NCBI GenBank assembly: GCA_963787345.1
Contig: CAWBCW010000027.1
Span: 124,001-188,000, forward strand
DNA length: 64,000 nucleotides
From: Bacillus_BD sp963787345
GTDB taxonomy: Bacteria; Bacillota; Bacilli; Bacillales; Cytobacillaceae
Direction of reading: 5' to 3'
The position numbers and the translations under genes were made by a program. Shown one piece after another: positions 35,119 to 44,051 of this stretch; the stretch's first letter is position 1, and each line of letters opens with the position of its first letter. The notes beneath the pieces were generated by a model that saw only the letters and a program-made list of their open reading frames with translations, was not told where the DNA came from and made no database searches.

Positions 35119-35289
35119 ATGATGGGAAAAGAAAATAATAAAGATCGTATCGATGGAAAGGATATCGATGGAGGACCCATTCCAGGTCAATTAGAAAGTG
35201 ACAACGCGTTTAGTGACAAGGGGCTAGAGAATCATGAGACTACAACTAATGCCATGAAGCAAAAAGGCTCCAAACGTCTCTTTGATTAA
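35119..35289 (+). CDS. hypothetical small hydrophilic protein, 56 aa
   Basis: MMGKENNKDRIDGKDIDGG at the start and KQKGSKRLFD at the end, strongly hydrophilic and probably disordered. AAGGGAGGCGAAT precedes the first ATG (the second ATG is also possible). It lies 87 bp before another small gene on the same strand. I recognise no family; composition resembles small Bacillus proteins made during sporulation or stress. Confidence 0.6.
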   Translation: MMGKENNKDRIDGKDIDGGPIPGQLESDNAFSDKGLENHETTTNAMKQKGSKRLFD

Positions 35290-35375
35290 AGGATAAGTAA
35301 TAAAAAATCATCACCATACATTTTATTCTTTTCATTGGGCATTCTCCTAATTAATAAAGTTAGGAGGTGCTACCG

Positions 35376-35549
35376 ATGTCAAAGAAAAAAGAACCCACGT
35401 TTGAAAGTGGAGAATTAGTAGATGATTTCTTTAAAGGTTTATACGGACTAAACCCTGAAGAAAGTTTATTATCTGTCAACTTTGCTACTGCAGAAAATCC
35501 ATATCTGAATGAACATTATGGAGAAGACCCAAAAGATCAGGACGACTAA
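35376..35549 (+). CDS. hypothetical small acidic protein, 57 aa
   Basis: MSKKKEPTFESGELVDDFFKG at the start and a DPKDQDD tail; acidic and soluble. TAGGAGGTG lies 6 nt before the ATG at 35376, so the longer frame (three codons) is not used. It may be co-transcribed with the gene at 35119, followed by a composite terminator. Confidence 0.6.
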   Translation: MSKKKEPTFESGELVDDFFKGLYGLNPEESLLSVNFATAENPYLNEHYGEDPKDQDD

Positions 35550-35559
35550 CGATTTATGT

Positions 35560-35626
35560 GCGTTTCTTCTATTTACTTGGAACGGGTGCTTCCGTTTAAT
35601 GCGTAATTGGAAGAAACGCTTTTTTA
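35560..35626 (+). terminator. composite terminator after the small-gene pair
   Basis: Outer stem GCGTTTCTTC/GAAGAAACGC followed by TTTTTT, enclosing an inner GGAA/TTCC hairpin. Confidence 0.7.
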
Positions 35627-35785
35627 TAAACTGTTTATCTATGACAATTGTTGTTCACTTTCTATACTAAATCATACATACTATAAGTGGATTAGAGAAA
35701 AAGAAGGCAAAAAAGCTAGGCATAAATTAATAAACTCGAAAAAATTTTGTTCCCCTTTAGAGATAATTAAAGGCTAATTTTTAGT

Positions 35786-36508
35786 CTAATGATGAATAGT
35801 AGGATATATTTTTGTTGTTTCATTTTCCAAAGAGACGTGCAGCTTCTTTTCCTTATTTATCGATGCATAGAAAATCTGGCTTATTTCTTCAATATCCTGT
35901 TTTTTTAGTTCAGAATACAGCCATGTTTCATCAAGCTGCAGATCATATAAAATATCATGATATAATTTCCCCTCAATAATGATCGGATATGAAAGTCCCT
36001 CTTCCTTTTTTTGAATGCCTAAATCTTCAGCGGTTACCGTTGTTTTATTTGCCTGCTTGTAAACGGATAAACGGCCATTCGCTTCAATAATTGCTAACTC
36101 TACCTCTGATAGATCAAAAACATCCTTTTCTCGGAGCATCTGCATAACATTATCAATTGAATATCGGATTTTACGCAGATTCCCTACTAATAAGGTACCA
36201 TTTTTTACTACTACAGTCGGCTCGAATGTAATCCATTTTCCGAATTTACGTTTCCTAATCGATATATTTGTAATTACAATTTGTAATAGGCCAATCCCAA
36301 TGATTGTAACAACTGTATGTAAATGTCTAATCTCTGGATCCGATAAATCCGCTCCTACTACTGCACCTAATGATATGATAATAAGAAAGTCAAAAACAGG
36401 TAATTCTCCGATCGAGCGCTTTCCCATTAAAAGAGTAATTAATAATACTAATGGTAAGATTGTTATAATCCTTCCATAAACAATTAAGATATCTTTTACT
36501 ATATCCAT
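35786..36508 (-). CDS. DUF421 membrane protein (YetF/YdfR-like)
   Basis: 240-aa protein with three N-terminal TM helices (about 5-85; VYGRIITILPLVLLITLLMGKRSIGELPVFDFLIIISLGAVVGADLSDP is the characteristic segment) and a soluble C-terminal DUF421 domain with RKIRYSIDNVMQMLREKDVFDLSEVELAIIEANG. Members such as YetF support germination or envelope functions in Bacillus; the mechanism is unclear. GGTGAACGAGG precedes the start. Confidence 0.87.
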   Translation of the reverse strand: MDIVKDILIVYGRIITILPLVLLITLLMGKRSIGELPVFDFLIIISLGAVVGADLSDPEIRHLHTVVTIIGIGLLQIVITNISIRKRKFGKWITFEPTVVVKNGTLLVGNLRKIRYSIDNVMQMLREKDVFDLSEVELAIIEANGRLSVYKQANKTTVTAEDLGIQKKEEGLSYPIIIEGKLYHDILYDLQLDETWLYSELKKQDIEEISQIFYASINKEKKLHVSLENETTKIYPTIHH

Positions 36509-36683
36509 CCTCGTTCACCTTCAAATAATCAATTCTACTACTATTTTTTGTTCATACAAATAAATATATTCTTAGTATTTTATACTCGATTGCCGAAATA
36601 CTCTTATCGTTTTTTACTAAAAAGTAAAACAGGACACTCCTTATGCAGCATGGAGACTGCAAAGAACTGTCCATTCCTTTTAT

Positions 36684-37910
36684 TTATTCATTTAGTTTAA
36701 TAGGTAAAATAACCTCTACTGTAGTACCCATATTTTCTTTGCTTGAAATATTGATTTCACCATCGTGGTTCTCAATAATCTTAAAGCTAGTCATTAACCC
36801 TAGACCAGTCCCTGTTTCTTTCGTCGTATAAAAAGGCTCACCTAGTTTAGGAATTTGATCTTCAGGAATACCTACCCCTTGATCCGAAACGTTAATGGAG
36901 ACCTTTCCTTCTCTTTGAAGTTCCACTTTAACTTCTATTATTCCACCATTTGGCATCGCTTCAATCGCATTTTTCAACAGATTAATAAATACTTGCTTTA
37001 ATTGATTTTTTTCACAAACAATTGTCGGTACATTTGGCTCATATTCTACAATAATTTGAATGTTTTTCATAACCGCTTGGGTATTTATAAGAGTAACAAC
37101 ATCTTTAATGAGATGATTAATTTCTATATCTTTGAATTCAACAGCCATCGGCTTTGCCAAAACTAAAAATTCACCAACGATCATATTTATACGATCTAAC
37201 TCTGATAAAACAAGATTAAAGTATTGTTGATCATTTTTATATTTAGATGCAAATAGTTGGATAAACCCCCTAATGGAAGTCAATGGATTTCGAACCTCAT
37301 GGGCAATCCCCGCCGCCATTTGTCCAACAACAGCTAATTTATCGGATTGTTGTAATAACCCTTCCGTTTCCTCTTTTTTATGGGTTACATCTTCAAATAC
37401 AGAAAGAATTGCCTCTTCTCCTTCATAATGAATTAAGCGGCTCGAAACCTCCACATATCTTGTCTCACCGTCAAGTCTCACGATTCTTTGATCTGCATGA
37501 TTCGTTTCCTTTTGCTCTTTATAAAGCTGATTTAATCGTTCTTCTGCTTTTTCCTGAAAATTTCGATGAATAAATTGATAGACCGATTGCCCAAGAATTT
37601 CCTCTTTATTCTCTGCTCCAAGCAAACTTTTTCCAGCATCGTTTACATAAAGGATTTCTTCTTTATAGTAAATGAGAATGGCATTCGGGAGCGTATCAAT
37701 AAGTTGTCTATAATTCCCCTCACTTTCGTTCATTCTTACTAAGTAAAACTTCATCTTGTCATATTGTCTTCCTAACACCCACGCAATAATGATGGAAATT
37801 GCCAAATCAATGATAAGATACGTTATCGAAACTTCATCTAATGGAAATAAATGGAGGAGAGTAAATAGTAATATAAAAATAATTGCAGTGATTTGTCCTG
37901 TTTTTTTCAT
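36684..37910 (-). CDS. PAS-domain sensor histidine kinase, sporulation-kinase type
   Basis: 408-aa kinase: two short N-terminal TM helices (about 8-50), PAS domain (about 68-180: LIDTLPNAILIYYKEEILYVNDAG), HisKA with H-box AHEVRNPLTSIRGFIQLF, and HATPase with NLLKNAIEAMP (N box), DQGVGIPEDQI (G1), GTGLGLMTS (G2). No response regulator lies nearby, so it is an orphan like the Kin phosphorelay kinases; input to Spo0F is inference. Confidence 0.88.
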   Translation of the reverse strand: MKKTGQITAIIFILLFTLLHLFPLDEVSITYLIIDLAISIIIAWVLGRQYDKMKFYLVRMNESEGNYRQLIDTLPNAILIYYKEEILYVNDAGKSLLGAENKEEILGQSVYQFIHRNFQEKAEERLNQLYKEQKETNHADQRIVRLDGETRYVEVSSRLIHYEGEEAILSVFEDVTHKKEETEGLLQQSDKLAVVGQMAAGIAHEVRNPLTSIRGFIQLFASKYKNDQQYFNLVLSELDRINMIVGEFLVLAKPMAVEFKDIEINHLIKDVVTLINTQAVMKNIQIIVEYEPNVPTIVCEKNQLKQVFINLLKNAIEAMPNGGIIEVKVELQREGKVSINVSDQGVGIPEDQIPKLGEPFYTTKETGTGLGLMTSFKIIENHDGEINISSKENMGTTVEVILPIKLNE

Positions 37911-38190
37911 AAAATTTTCCTCTTGTGTTAAATTATTATATCGAATTAAAACCTACTAATCTTATTTACTTTATTAATATAGCATAGGGGTTTTATAAAT
38001 TAAATAAAAGATTGGTTAATTTTAAGGTTGAACAAAATTCAATTCAACCTTTGTTCATAATCTCTAGATTATTTTTAGTACTATTCTTTCTAATAATCAT
38101 GATATAAAACATTAATCGTTTTATAATAGTATAAAGTCACTTTTCTTAAATTACATTAATAAATAATATCTATATTGGGGGGGTAATCAT

Positions 38191-38574
38191 ATGAGTGATC
38201 CAACACTAACAACATTATTTGACCAAATTGGCAAAGTGAAAATCGAGGAATTAGTTCGAGCATTTTACCCAAAAGTATATGCGGATCCAGATTTAAGCCC
38301 ATTATTTGAAGGCGATATGAAAGAAATCATGAGAAAACAACAAATGTTTTTAACCCAGTTTACAGGTGGTCCTCCCCTTTACAGCCAAGAATTCGGACCA
38401 CCAGCCATGAGACAACGACATCTTCCATTTGAGATCACGCCAAAACGAGCTCAATGTTGGCTTCGTTGTATGAAAGAAGCCTTTCAAGAAGTAGGATTAG
38501 ATCAACATCCAGCAGGGGAACTCTTTTACAACCGCCTAGAGCAAGTAGCAGCAATTATGGTGAACACTGCTTAA
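38191..38574 (+). CDS. yjbI: truncated hemoglobin, group II (YjbI-like)
   Basis: 127-aa 2-on-2 globin. LFDQIGKVKIEELVRAFYPKVYADPDLSPLF, then MFLTQFTGGPPLYSQEFGPPAMRQRHLPFEI, where the proximal heme histidine is in MRQRHLPF. It matches B. subtilis YjbI. In B. subtilis the gene lies beside yjbH; here it stands alone. GGGGGGGTAATCAT precedes the ATG. Likely handles O2 or NO. Confidence 0.9.
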   Translation: MSDPTLTTLFDQIGKVKIEELVRAFYPKVYADPDLSPLFEGDMKEIMRKQQMFLTQFTGGPPLYSQEFGPPAMRQRHLPFEITPKRAQCWLRCMKEAFQEVGLDQHPAGELFYNRLEQVAAIMVNTA

Positions 38575-38642
38575 AAAAACAGTGGAGGTTCTTGCATTTA
38601 TAGACACAAGAACCTCCCCCTTTAAAGAACTTATCTGTACCT

Positions 38643-38789
38643 TTATAGTTTACGCTGTGATTGAAACTTCCCTACATTGTCATTTGGTGAATCGCCTGTT
38701 CCATTTTTGCTTTTACTATTTGGTGTTCCATAAATTTGATTATCTTTCGTTACTTGTGCGCCTTCTAAAAATTTATCTTTGTTTGCCAT
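38643..38789 (-). CDS. hypothetical small protein, 48 aa
   Basis: MANKDKFLEGAQVTKDNQIYG at the start, rich in N, K and S, hydrophilic. AAGGAGATGAATTTA precedes the ATG. It lies 26 bp after a similar small gene on the same strand, so they are probably a pair. Composition suggests a spore-core or stress peptide, but no family is recognised. Confidence 0.6.
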   Translation of the reverse strand: MANKDKFLEGAQVTKDNQIYGTPNSKSKNGTGDSPNDNVGKFQSQRKL

Positions 38790-38814
38790 TAAATTCATCT
38801 CCTTAAATTTTGTA

Positions 38815-38985
38815 TTATCGAATTCGACCAGTAATTCCGTCGTCTCCGAGGATCCCGTCTTCTACTTTTGGCTTACTTGCTAGTTTTTCATTTTTCGCAT
38901 CCTTTTCATTTCGGGGTTCATGGGCATCTGTTGACATAAGAGATGGTTCTACAAGATCTGCATTTTTTCTATTGTGCGTCGCCAT
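38815..38985 (-). CDS. hypothetical small protein, 56 aa
   Basis: MATHNRKNADLVEPSLMSTD at the start and LGDDGITGRIR at the end; charged and probably unstructured. AAAGGAGAGATAGA precedes the ATG. First gene of a tiny two-gene unit with 38643-38789. Function unknown. Confidence 0.6.
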   Translation of the reverse strand: MATHNRKNADLVEPSLMSTDAHEPRNEKDAKNEKLASKPKVEDGILGDDGITGRIR

Positions 38986-39128
38986 TCTATCTCTCCTTTC
39001 TAACTTTTCTTATTATTTGTTTATAGTGATGAAACATACATCACATAAACTTTATCAACTTGTCATATCTCCCATTCCTTGTGATTATAAATAAAGATAG
39101 AATCGATTCTTAGGAGGAGGAAACAAAG

Positions 39129-39743
39129 ATGACTTCTATTGAAGAAAAATTTATAACATTACCTACTACAGGAATTTCAGACGCGCTTTATGGTTTCAAT
39201 CATATGGATTCCGGAATTAAACCATTAAAAGCCAGCTACAAAATTTCCGGGAGAGCCTTCACTATTAATATTCCACCAGGAGATAATACAGGAATTTTAA
39301 GAGGAATGAGAGAAGCTAGACCTGGAGATGTTTTGGTGGTAGATGGAAAAGGCTTTACCGAACGGGCCGTAGCAGGTGACTTTGTTATAGGTCTTATAAT
39401 GAACTTGGGGTTACAAGGTATTATTATCGACGGTGCGATACGGGATATAAAGGGCATTAGGGACCTAGACTTCCCAGTTTTCTGTAGAGCCTCTACTATC
39501 GCAGCAAGTACGAAGGCTGCAAAAGGGGACCTACAAGTTCCTATCTCTTGCGGTGGAGTAAGCGTTAGACCAGGAGATCTTATCGTGGGTGATGAAGATG
39601 GAGTCATTGTTATCCCAAAAGGAAAGGAAGAGGAAATCCTAGCGTCTACACTAGAAAAACTCAACAAAGACCAACAACGCGAACAAAAATACTTAGGAAG
39701 CCGCGAAAAGGCTCTTGAATATTTAAATTCCATCCTTAATTAA
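39129..39743 (+). CDS. RraA-family protein (HMG/CHA aldolase-like)
   Basis: 204-aa protein of the RraA/DlpA fold. The active-site stretch VADGKG-like VVDGKGFTERAVAGDFV, then GIIIDGAIRDIKGIRDLDFPVFCRASTI (the G-x-R-D motif is GAIRD) and VSVRPGDLIVGDEDGVIVIP. Bacterial relatives act as 4-hydroxy-4-methyl-2-oxoglutarate aldolase/oxaloacetate decarboxylase; RNase E inhibition is unlikely in a Bacillus without RNase E. AGGAGGAGGAAACAAAG precedes the ATG. Confidence 0.87.
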   Translation: MTSIEEKFITLPTTGISDALYGFNHMDSGIKPLKASYKISGRAFTINIPPGDNTGILRGMREARPGDVLVVDGKGFTERAVAGDFVIGLIMNLGLQGIIIDGAIRDIKGIRDLDFPVFCRASTIAASTKAAKGDLQVPISCGGVSVRPGDLIVGDEDGVIVIPKGKEEEILASTLEKLNKDQQREQKYLGSREKALEYLNSILN

Positions 39744-39835
39744 ATTTAGAGGTGATCGACATAGATTCTTTATATTTAGGCAACGATAAGAACTGGTGTA
39801 TAAGCACCAACTAACTTCGATGTGGAGGGATTCTC

Positions 39836-40009
39836 ATGAACATTCGTGAAGGGATGATTCCAACTGTATTAGGTTCTGTAGTTACTGCGACTGGCTATGC
39901 GTTAAAACAAAAACGTGGTTCCAATAAAATGGTAGCAAACACGGTCTTTGGTTTTGGTTTAGCCCATGTTGTCCTCGGTACCATTGACTTAATCCAACAT
40001 CAACGTTAG
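39836..40009 (+). CDS. small membrane protein, 57 aa
   Basis: MNIREGMIPTVLGSVVTATG at the start, then basic KQKRGSNKMVAN, then hydrophobic TVFGFGLAHVVLGTIDLI: two short membrane-like segments around a basic loop. GTGGAGGGATTCTC precedes the ATG and a strong terminator follows. Similar peptides are common in Bacillus; their function is unknown. Confidence 0.7.
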   Translation: MNIREGMIPTVLGSVVTATGYALKQKRGSNKMVANTVFGFGLAHVVLGTIDLIQHQR

Positions 40010-40011
40010 TG

Positions 40012-40047
40012 AAAACAGGCGGGTACAATTGTGTACTCGCCTGTTTT
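40012..40047 (+). terminator. terminator of the small membrane protein gene
   Basis: AAAACAGGCG-g-GTAC/GTAC-t-CGCCTGTTTT stem, immediately after the stop. Confidence 0.88.
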
Positions 40048-40628
40048 ACTATTTAAAACCAACGTTTGTTTTATGAAAATAGTTCTTCCTCGTTCTGTTT
40101 ATAGACAGATTCATCCTCTAGAAAACAAAATATAAAAGATTATGATCAAGCATGGAAAGATGACCGCCTTTAGAGCAGGCATCTTCTTTTTTGCTATTCG
40201 ATCTTTCCTCATGAAAGTGTTCGAATTCTTCATCTCATTAATGATATCCCCTGACTTCCTTCAAGTAGTAATCAAATTTAAACTCATTATCGGTTTCAAT
40301 GAAATTCTTTTTATCGATGGAATTTAATAAAGCCATAATGGCCTTAAACTTTAAACCATCGTGGAATAGCATATTACTCTTTCCACTAATCTCCCCTTTT
40401 ACAATGAGCTCTTTTCTTTCATTTTTCATTTAAAAAGAAACCTTTTCTAAATACTCTATACCCATAAAAGCCTCTCCTTTTCAGGAAAGTATTTAGGTTT
40501 TTCTTTTTAATTTCGACAACCATTCTAGGAGGATACACTAAAAGCTAACTGGGATATTAATCGTTTTTTGGTTGACACTATCAGTGAAGATGTATTCAAT
40601 TTTAAAAACAATATGTTAGGGGAATATT
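40048..40628. other. 581-bp region with one weak open frame
   Basis: Holds the doubtful minus-strand frame at 40238-40429 and an inverted repeat between AAACCT-x-AAATACT (about 40439-40456) and AGTATTTAGGTTT (about 40488-40500) followed by TTCTTTTT, possibly a plus-strand terminator. No other signal was seen before the subtilase gene. Confidence 0.4.
40238..40429 (-). CDS. hypothetical protein, 63 aa (doubtful)
   Basis: Open frame starting MKNERKELIVKGEISG. The only ribosome-site candidate, AAAAGG, is 11-12 nt from the ATG. Amino-acid composition looks protein-like, but no family is recognised and it could be a remnant. Confidence 0.35.
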   Translation of the reverse strand: MKNERKELIVKGEISGKSNMLFHDGLKFKAIMALLNSIDKKNFIETDNEFKFDYYLKEVRGYH

Positions 40629-41999
40629 ATGAAAAATTCGAAACTCTTCCTTTATATCATTTCATTTGTTGTTCTTTTATCAGTAGGATCAATATTATCT
40701 TTCCAAAACAGATCAATAAACCAGGAGGCGAACGAAAGCCTTGACGAAAGATTAGTTCCCCCGATGGCTAACCCAGTCAATTCTAAAGATTATCAAGGCC
40801 ATATACTTCAGGTTAACAGCCTTGCTATGGGAGAAACGATCAAGAGTCATTTGAGAAATGATCCTTCTGTTTATCTGATTAAACATGATGAAAAAACAGA
40901 AAGCCATTATCAAGAAAATGAGGTTATCGTTAAATTTAAGGTTGAACCAACAGAGCAAGAGCTTGAAAAAATATCGAAACAAATTAATGGAAAAAACATA
41001 AAAAGGTTAAATTCAATCATTACCTTTCAATCTGATACCCTTTCAACTTTGAATTTAATCGATTTCTTTAAGAAACAATCCAATGTAATGTATGCAGAGC
41101 CACATTATCTTTATATGCAAAATCAAATCGACCTTCCAAACGACTTGTTATATCAAGGACAATATCAATGGAACTTTCCTGTTATTCGTACAGAGGAAGG
41201 CTGGGGTATTTCAAAAGGAAATGAGGATGTCATAATTGCAGTAATAGACACAGGGGTGGACCTAAATCATCCAGATTTACAAGGCCGGTTAACAAAGGGA
41301 TACAATGTAGTGGAAAACAATGATTTTCCTGATGACGATAATGGGCATGGCACCCATGTAGCCGGCATTATTGCGTCGGAAACAAACAACCGTGAAGGTG
41401 TTGCTGGTTTAACTTGGTATAACAAGGTTATGCCGATTAAGGCTATCGGCTCTGAAGGTTACGGCACTTCCTTTGATATAGCTAAAGGAATCATCTGGGC
41501 GGTTGATAATGGAGCTGATGTAATTAACATGAGCTTGGGGAATTATCAGTCTTCCACTTTGTTAAAAGAGGCTGTAGATTATGCATTCAATCAAAACGTT
41601 GTATTAATCGCTGCTGCCGGCAACGAAAATACAAGTCGGCCTAGTTATCCTGCTTCTTATCCCCAAGTATTAAGTGTAGCAGCGATTGATTTTACAGGAA
41701 ATCGTGCTTCTTTTTCTAATTTTGGTGATTACATTGACGTTAGTGCGCCAGGTGATCTCATTGCAAGCACTTATTTTAACCAACAATATGCAGCCTTGTC
41801 TGGTACCTCGATGGCATCCCCTCATGTAGCAGGATTAGCAGGACTTTTACTGTCAGTGAATCCTGATTTAACGAATCGCGAGGTCATGGATATTATTGAA
41901 GATACTGCTTATGACTTAGGCAGACCTGGAAAGGACTTTGAGTTTGGCAGCGGATTAATTGATATCCAACACGCTCTCAAAGTAGTTCAAAATTTATAA
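40629..41999 (+). CDS. S8 family serine peptidase (subtilase)
   Basis: 456-aa subtilisin-like protease. An N-terminal hydrophobic segment (residues 5-25) acts as signal or anchor. A propeptide-like region with EVIVKFKVEPTEQELEKI covers about 95-165. The triad is D in VIAVIDTGVDLNHPDL, H in NGHGTHVAGI, S in SGTSMASPHVAG; the oxyanion Asn is in AAAGNEN. The N-terminus of the catalytic domain (PNDLLYQGQYQWN) is thermitase-like. Secreted or surface protease. The start follows TTAGGGGAATATT. Confidence 0.92.
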   Translation: MKNSKLFLYIISFVVLLSVGSILSFQNRSINQEANESLDERLVPPMANPVNSKDYQGHILQVNSLAMGETIKSHLRNDPSVYLIKHDEKTESHYQENEVIVKFKVEPTEQELEKISKQINGKNIKRLNSIITFQSDTLSTLNLIDFFKKQSNVMYAEPHYLYMQNQIDLPNDLLYQGQYQWNFPVIRTEEGWGISKGNEDVIIAVIDTGVDLNHPDLQGRLTKGYNVVENNDFPDDDNGHGTHVAGIIASETNNREGVAGLTWYNKVMPIKAIGSEGYGTSFDIAKGIIWAVDNGADVINMSLGNYQSSTLLKEAVDYAFNQNVVLIAAAGNENTSRPSYPASYPQVLSVAAIDFTGNRASFSNFGDYIDVSAPGDLIASTYFNQQYAALSGTSMASPHVAGLAGLLLSVNPDLTNREVMDIIEDTAYDLGRPGKDFEFGSGLIDIQHALKVVQNL

Positions 42000-42182
42000 T
42001 CAAATAAGTACTATAGTCACCATCTTTTTGTTTGAGTTTTTATTGATAATAGGCTGAAATTGATCGGTTCTCGTTTCCAGGATACTATATTTAATGCGAT
42101 CAAGCATATTTTTATTGTTAAGTGCCAATCTCAAAAACATCAACTGAGTTTAAAGAAAAAAAGAACCACAAAGGATAGTATT

Positions 42183-42210
42183 AAAAGCAATCTATTCGGT
42201 TGCTTTTTTT
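42183..42210 (+). terminator. intrinsic terminator downstream of the subtilase
   Basis: AAAAGCAA/TTGCTTTT stem with a 9-nt loop and a T-run; 180 bp after the subtilase stop, so the transcript would have a long 3' tail. Confidence 0.7.
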
Positions 42211-42268
42211 AATACATTCTAAAAAAGGAGGTTCTTATGATTCAACCCTAGAAACTCTCCCTCTTCCT

Positions 42269-42439
42269 CTACATATGACTTACAATTAATGAAATGATGG
42301 TACCTGCTTCTTGGACAAATCCCGACTGATAAGTAACTTCGACTTCGTCCTCTTTCTGACCACTGCTAAAGTAAGGGGCTTTCTTGTTCGGGAAGTTCTG
42401 TAATTCCCCACTAAATCTGTCGAACCGTTCTAAGTTCAC
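42269..42439 (-). CDS. doubtful 56-aa frame overlapping an IS-end trace
   Basis: GTG start 8 nt after AGGAGG, reading VNLERFDRFSGELQNFPNKK at the start and LIVSHM at the end. The start signal is good, but its middle is the stretch that matches the left end of the TnpB element, so it may be a chimera made by insertion rather than a real gene. Confidence 0.3.
   Translation of the reverse strand: MNLERFDRFSGELQNFPNKKAPYFSSGQKEDEVEVTYQSGFVQEAGTIISLIVSHM
42361..42409 (-). repeat. left-end remnant of an IS200/IS605-type element
   Basis: GGGCTTTCT-x-GTTCG-xx-AAG-xx-CTGTAATT matches the left end of the element at 31184-31231 at about 28 of 34 positions, including the TTAC target side. No tnpB or right end follows, so it is an isolated trace. 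Confidence 0.6.
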
Positions 42440-42503
42440 CCCCAAATCCTCCTTTCAATGTGAACGCCATTATTATGATCAGATCTTAAGAAAACTCTTT
42501 ACA

Positions 42504-42550
42504 CAAAAAAGTACTAGGCACCATTCTTAGTTTCGAAGGGTGCCTAGTAC
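42504..42550 (-). terminator. terminator of the citrate synthase gene
   Basis: GTACTAGGCACC/GGGTGCCTAGTAC-type stem (42511-42550) followed on the minus strand by TTTTTTGTG. Confidence 0.88.
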
Positions 42551-42558
42551 ATAAAGTC

Positions 42559-43917
42559 TTATCGCTTACTAATATCTACATATTCTTTTTCAACCATAAT
42601 GCTCTTGTATGCTGGACGGATAATTTTGTCGACATTAATTAATTCTTCTAGTCTGTGGGCGCTCCAGCCAACAATTCTGGCAATCGCAAAGATTGGTGTG
42701 TAGAGTTCAACCGGGATATTTAACATGCTATATACGAGACCGCTATAGAAATCAACGTTAGCACTAACGCCTTTATAAATACGACGCTTTTCACCAATTA
42801 CTTCTGGAGCCAGTTTTGCGACCATTGAATATAAGCCAAAGTCACTGTCGCGATGCTTTTCAAGTGCTAACTTTTCTACAAAACCTTTAAATACTTGAGC
42901 CCGCGGATCAGAAATCGAATATACAGCGTGTCCCATTCCGTAAATTAATCCACGTTTATCAAATACTTCTTTATTTAACATTCTATTTAAGTAGTTTCTT
43001 ACTTCATCTTCATCCTCTAGATCTTTCACATTAGCTTTAATATCTTGCATCATTTCTACAACTTTAATATTGGCCCCTCCATGTTTTGGACCTTTTAATG
43101 AAGATAAAGCTGCTGCGATGACTGAATAGGTATCCGAACCTGCAGATGACACAACTCTAGTTGTGAATGATGAGTTATTTCCACCGCCATGCTCCATATG
43201 TAACACTAATGCAACATCAAGAACACGTGCTTCGAGATCTGTGAATTGCTTATCTGGACGTAACATGCGTAAAATATTTTCTGCCATCGATAGATTTGGG
43301 TCTGGTCGATGAATGTAAAGACTGTCGTCACGATCAAAATGTCGATAAGCCTGGTACCCATAAACAGATAAAGCTGGGAATGTACTGATCAACTTCAAGC
43401 ACTGTCTTAATACGTTATCTAAAGATAAATTATCTACTTCTTTATCATACGAAGATAAGGTCAATACACTCTTCGTTAAAGAATTCATAATATCTTTAGT
43501 TGGTGCTTTCATGATAACATCTCTAGTGAAATTTCTTGGGAGATGACTGCTATCCATAAGTACTTGTGAGAATTCTTTTAATTGATCTTGTGTTGGAAGA
43601 TTTCCAAATAATAATAAGTAAGTAACTTCTTCAAAGCCATATTTACGATGGGACTCAAACCCCTTTACTAAGTCGTAAATATTATGTCCTCGGTAAAAAA
43701 GCTGCCCTTCACAAGGAACTAACTTACCATCAATTTCTTCATTTGAGCGGATGTCTGAAATCTTAGTCAGGCCAGCGAGTACGCCTTTCCCGCTTTTATC
43801 TCTTAATCCCCTTTTAACACCAAAATCATCATATAGCTGACTATCAATCGAGCTATTATCAGTCGTAATTTGACTATATTTTTTTGTGTAGTTATCAACC
43901 ATTTCCTGTTTACTCAT
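42559..43917 (-). CDS. citrate synthase, long variant
   Basis: 452-aa citrate/2-methylcitrate synthase, condensing oxaloacetate and acyl-CoA. Active-site residues: His in LHMEHGGGNNSSF, His in GPKHGGAN, Asp in ANVDFYSGLVY; RGHNIYDLVKG is the typical N-terminal motif. It is about 80 aa longer than Bacillus CitZ (372), with an extra N-terminal stretch of about 45 aa before GVLAGLTKISDI, like the long form seen in clostridia and some Bacilli. It may be a second, differently used enzyme. GGGAGGAATACGATACG precedes the ATG. Confidence 0.88.
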   Translation of the reverse strand: MSKQEMVDNYTKKYSQITTDNSSIDSQLYDDFGVKRGLRDKSGKGVLAGLTKISDIRSNEEIDGKLVPCEGQLFYRGHNIYDLVKGFESHRKYGFEEVTYLLLFGNLPTQDQLKEFSQVLMDSSHLPRNFTRDVIMKAPTKDIMNSLTKSVLTLSSYDKEVDNLSLDNVLRQCLKLISTFPALSVYGYQAYRHFDRDDSLYIHRPDPNLSMAENILRMLRPDKQFTDLEARVLDVALVLHMEHGGGNNSSFTTRVVSSAGSDTYSVIAAALSSLKGPKHGGANIKVVEMMQDIKANVKDLEDEDEVRNYLNRMLNKEVFDKRGLIYGMGHAVYSISDPRAQVFKGFVEKLALEKHRDSDFGLYSMVAKLAPEVIGEKRRIYKGVSANVDFYSGLVYSMLNIPVELYTPIFAIARIVGWSAHRLEELINVDKIIRPAYKSIMVEKEYVDISKR

Positions 43918-44051
43918 CGTATCGTATTCCTCCCTTTCGCGCTTTTTATAGTTTGCCCTGCCTTACTCATTATCTATCTATGTATTGTTTCATTGTTGAT
44001 CATTATTCAAACAATTCCCCTAGTCAAAAGCCCCTATAAATAAGCGACAAA

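Larger units (their letters stand above)
42000..42558. other. 559-bp region with terminators, orphan ribosome site and IS trace
   Basis: Contains a terminator (42183-42210), an AAAGGAGG followed by ATG and only four codons (near 42229-42252), a doubtful minus-strand 56-codon frame, a stretch similar to the left end of the TnpB element, and the citrate synthase terminator. It looks like a scar of an insertion and deletion event. Confidence 0.5.
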
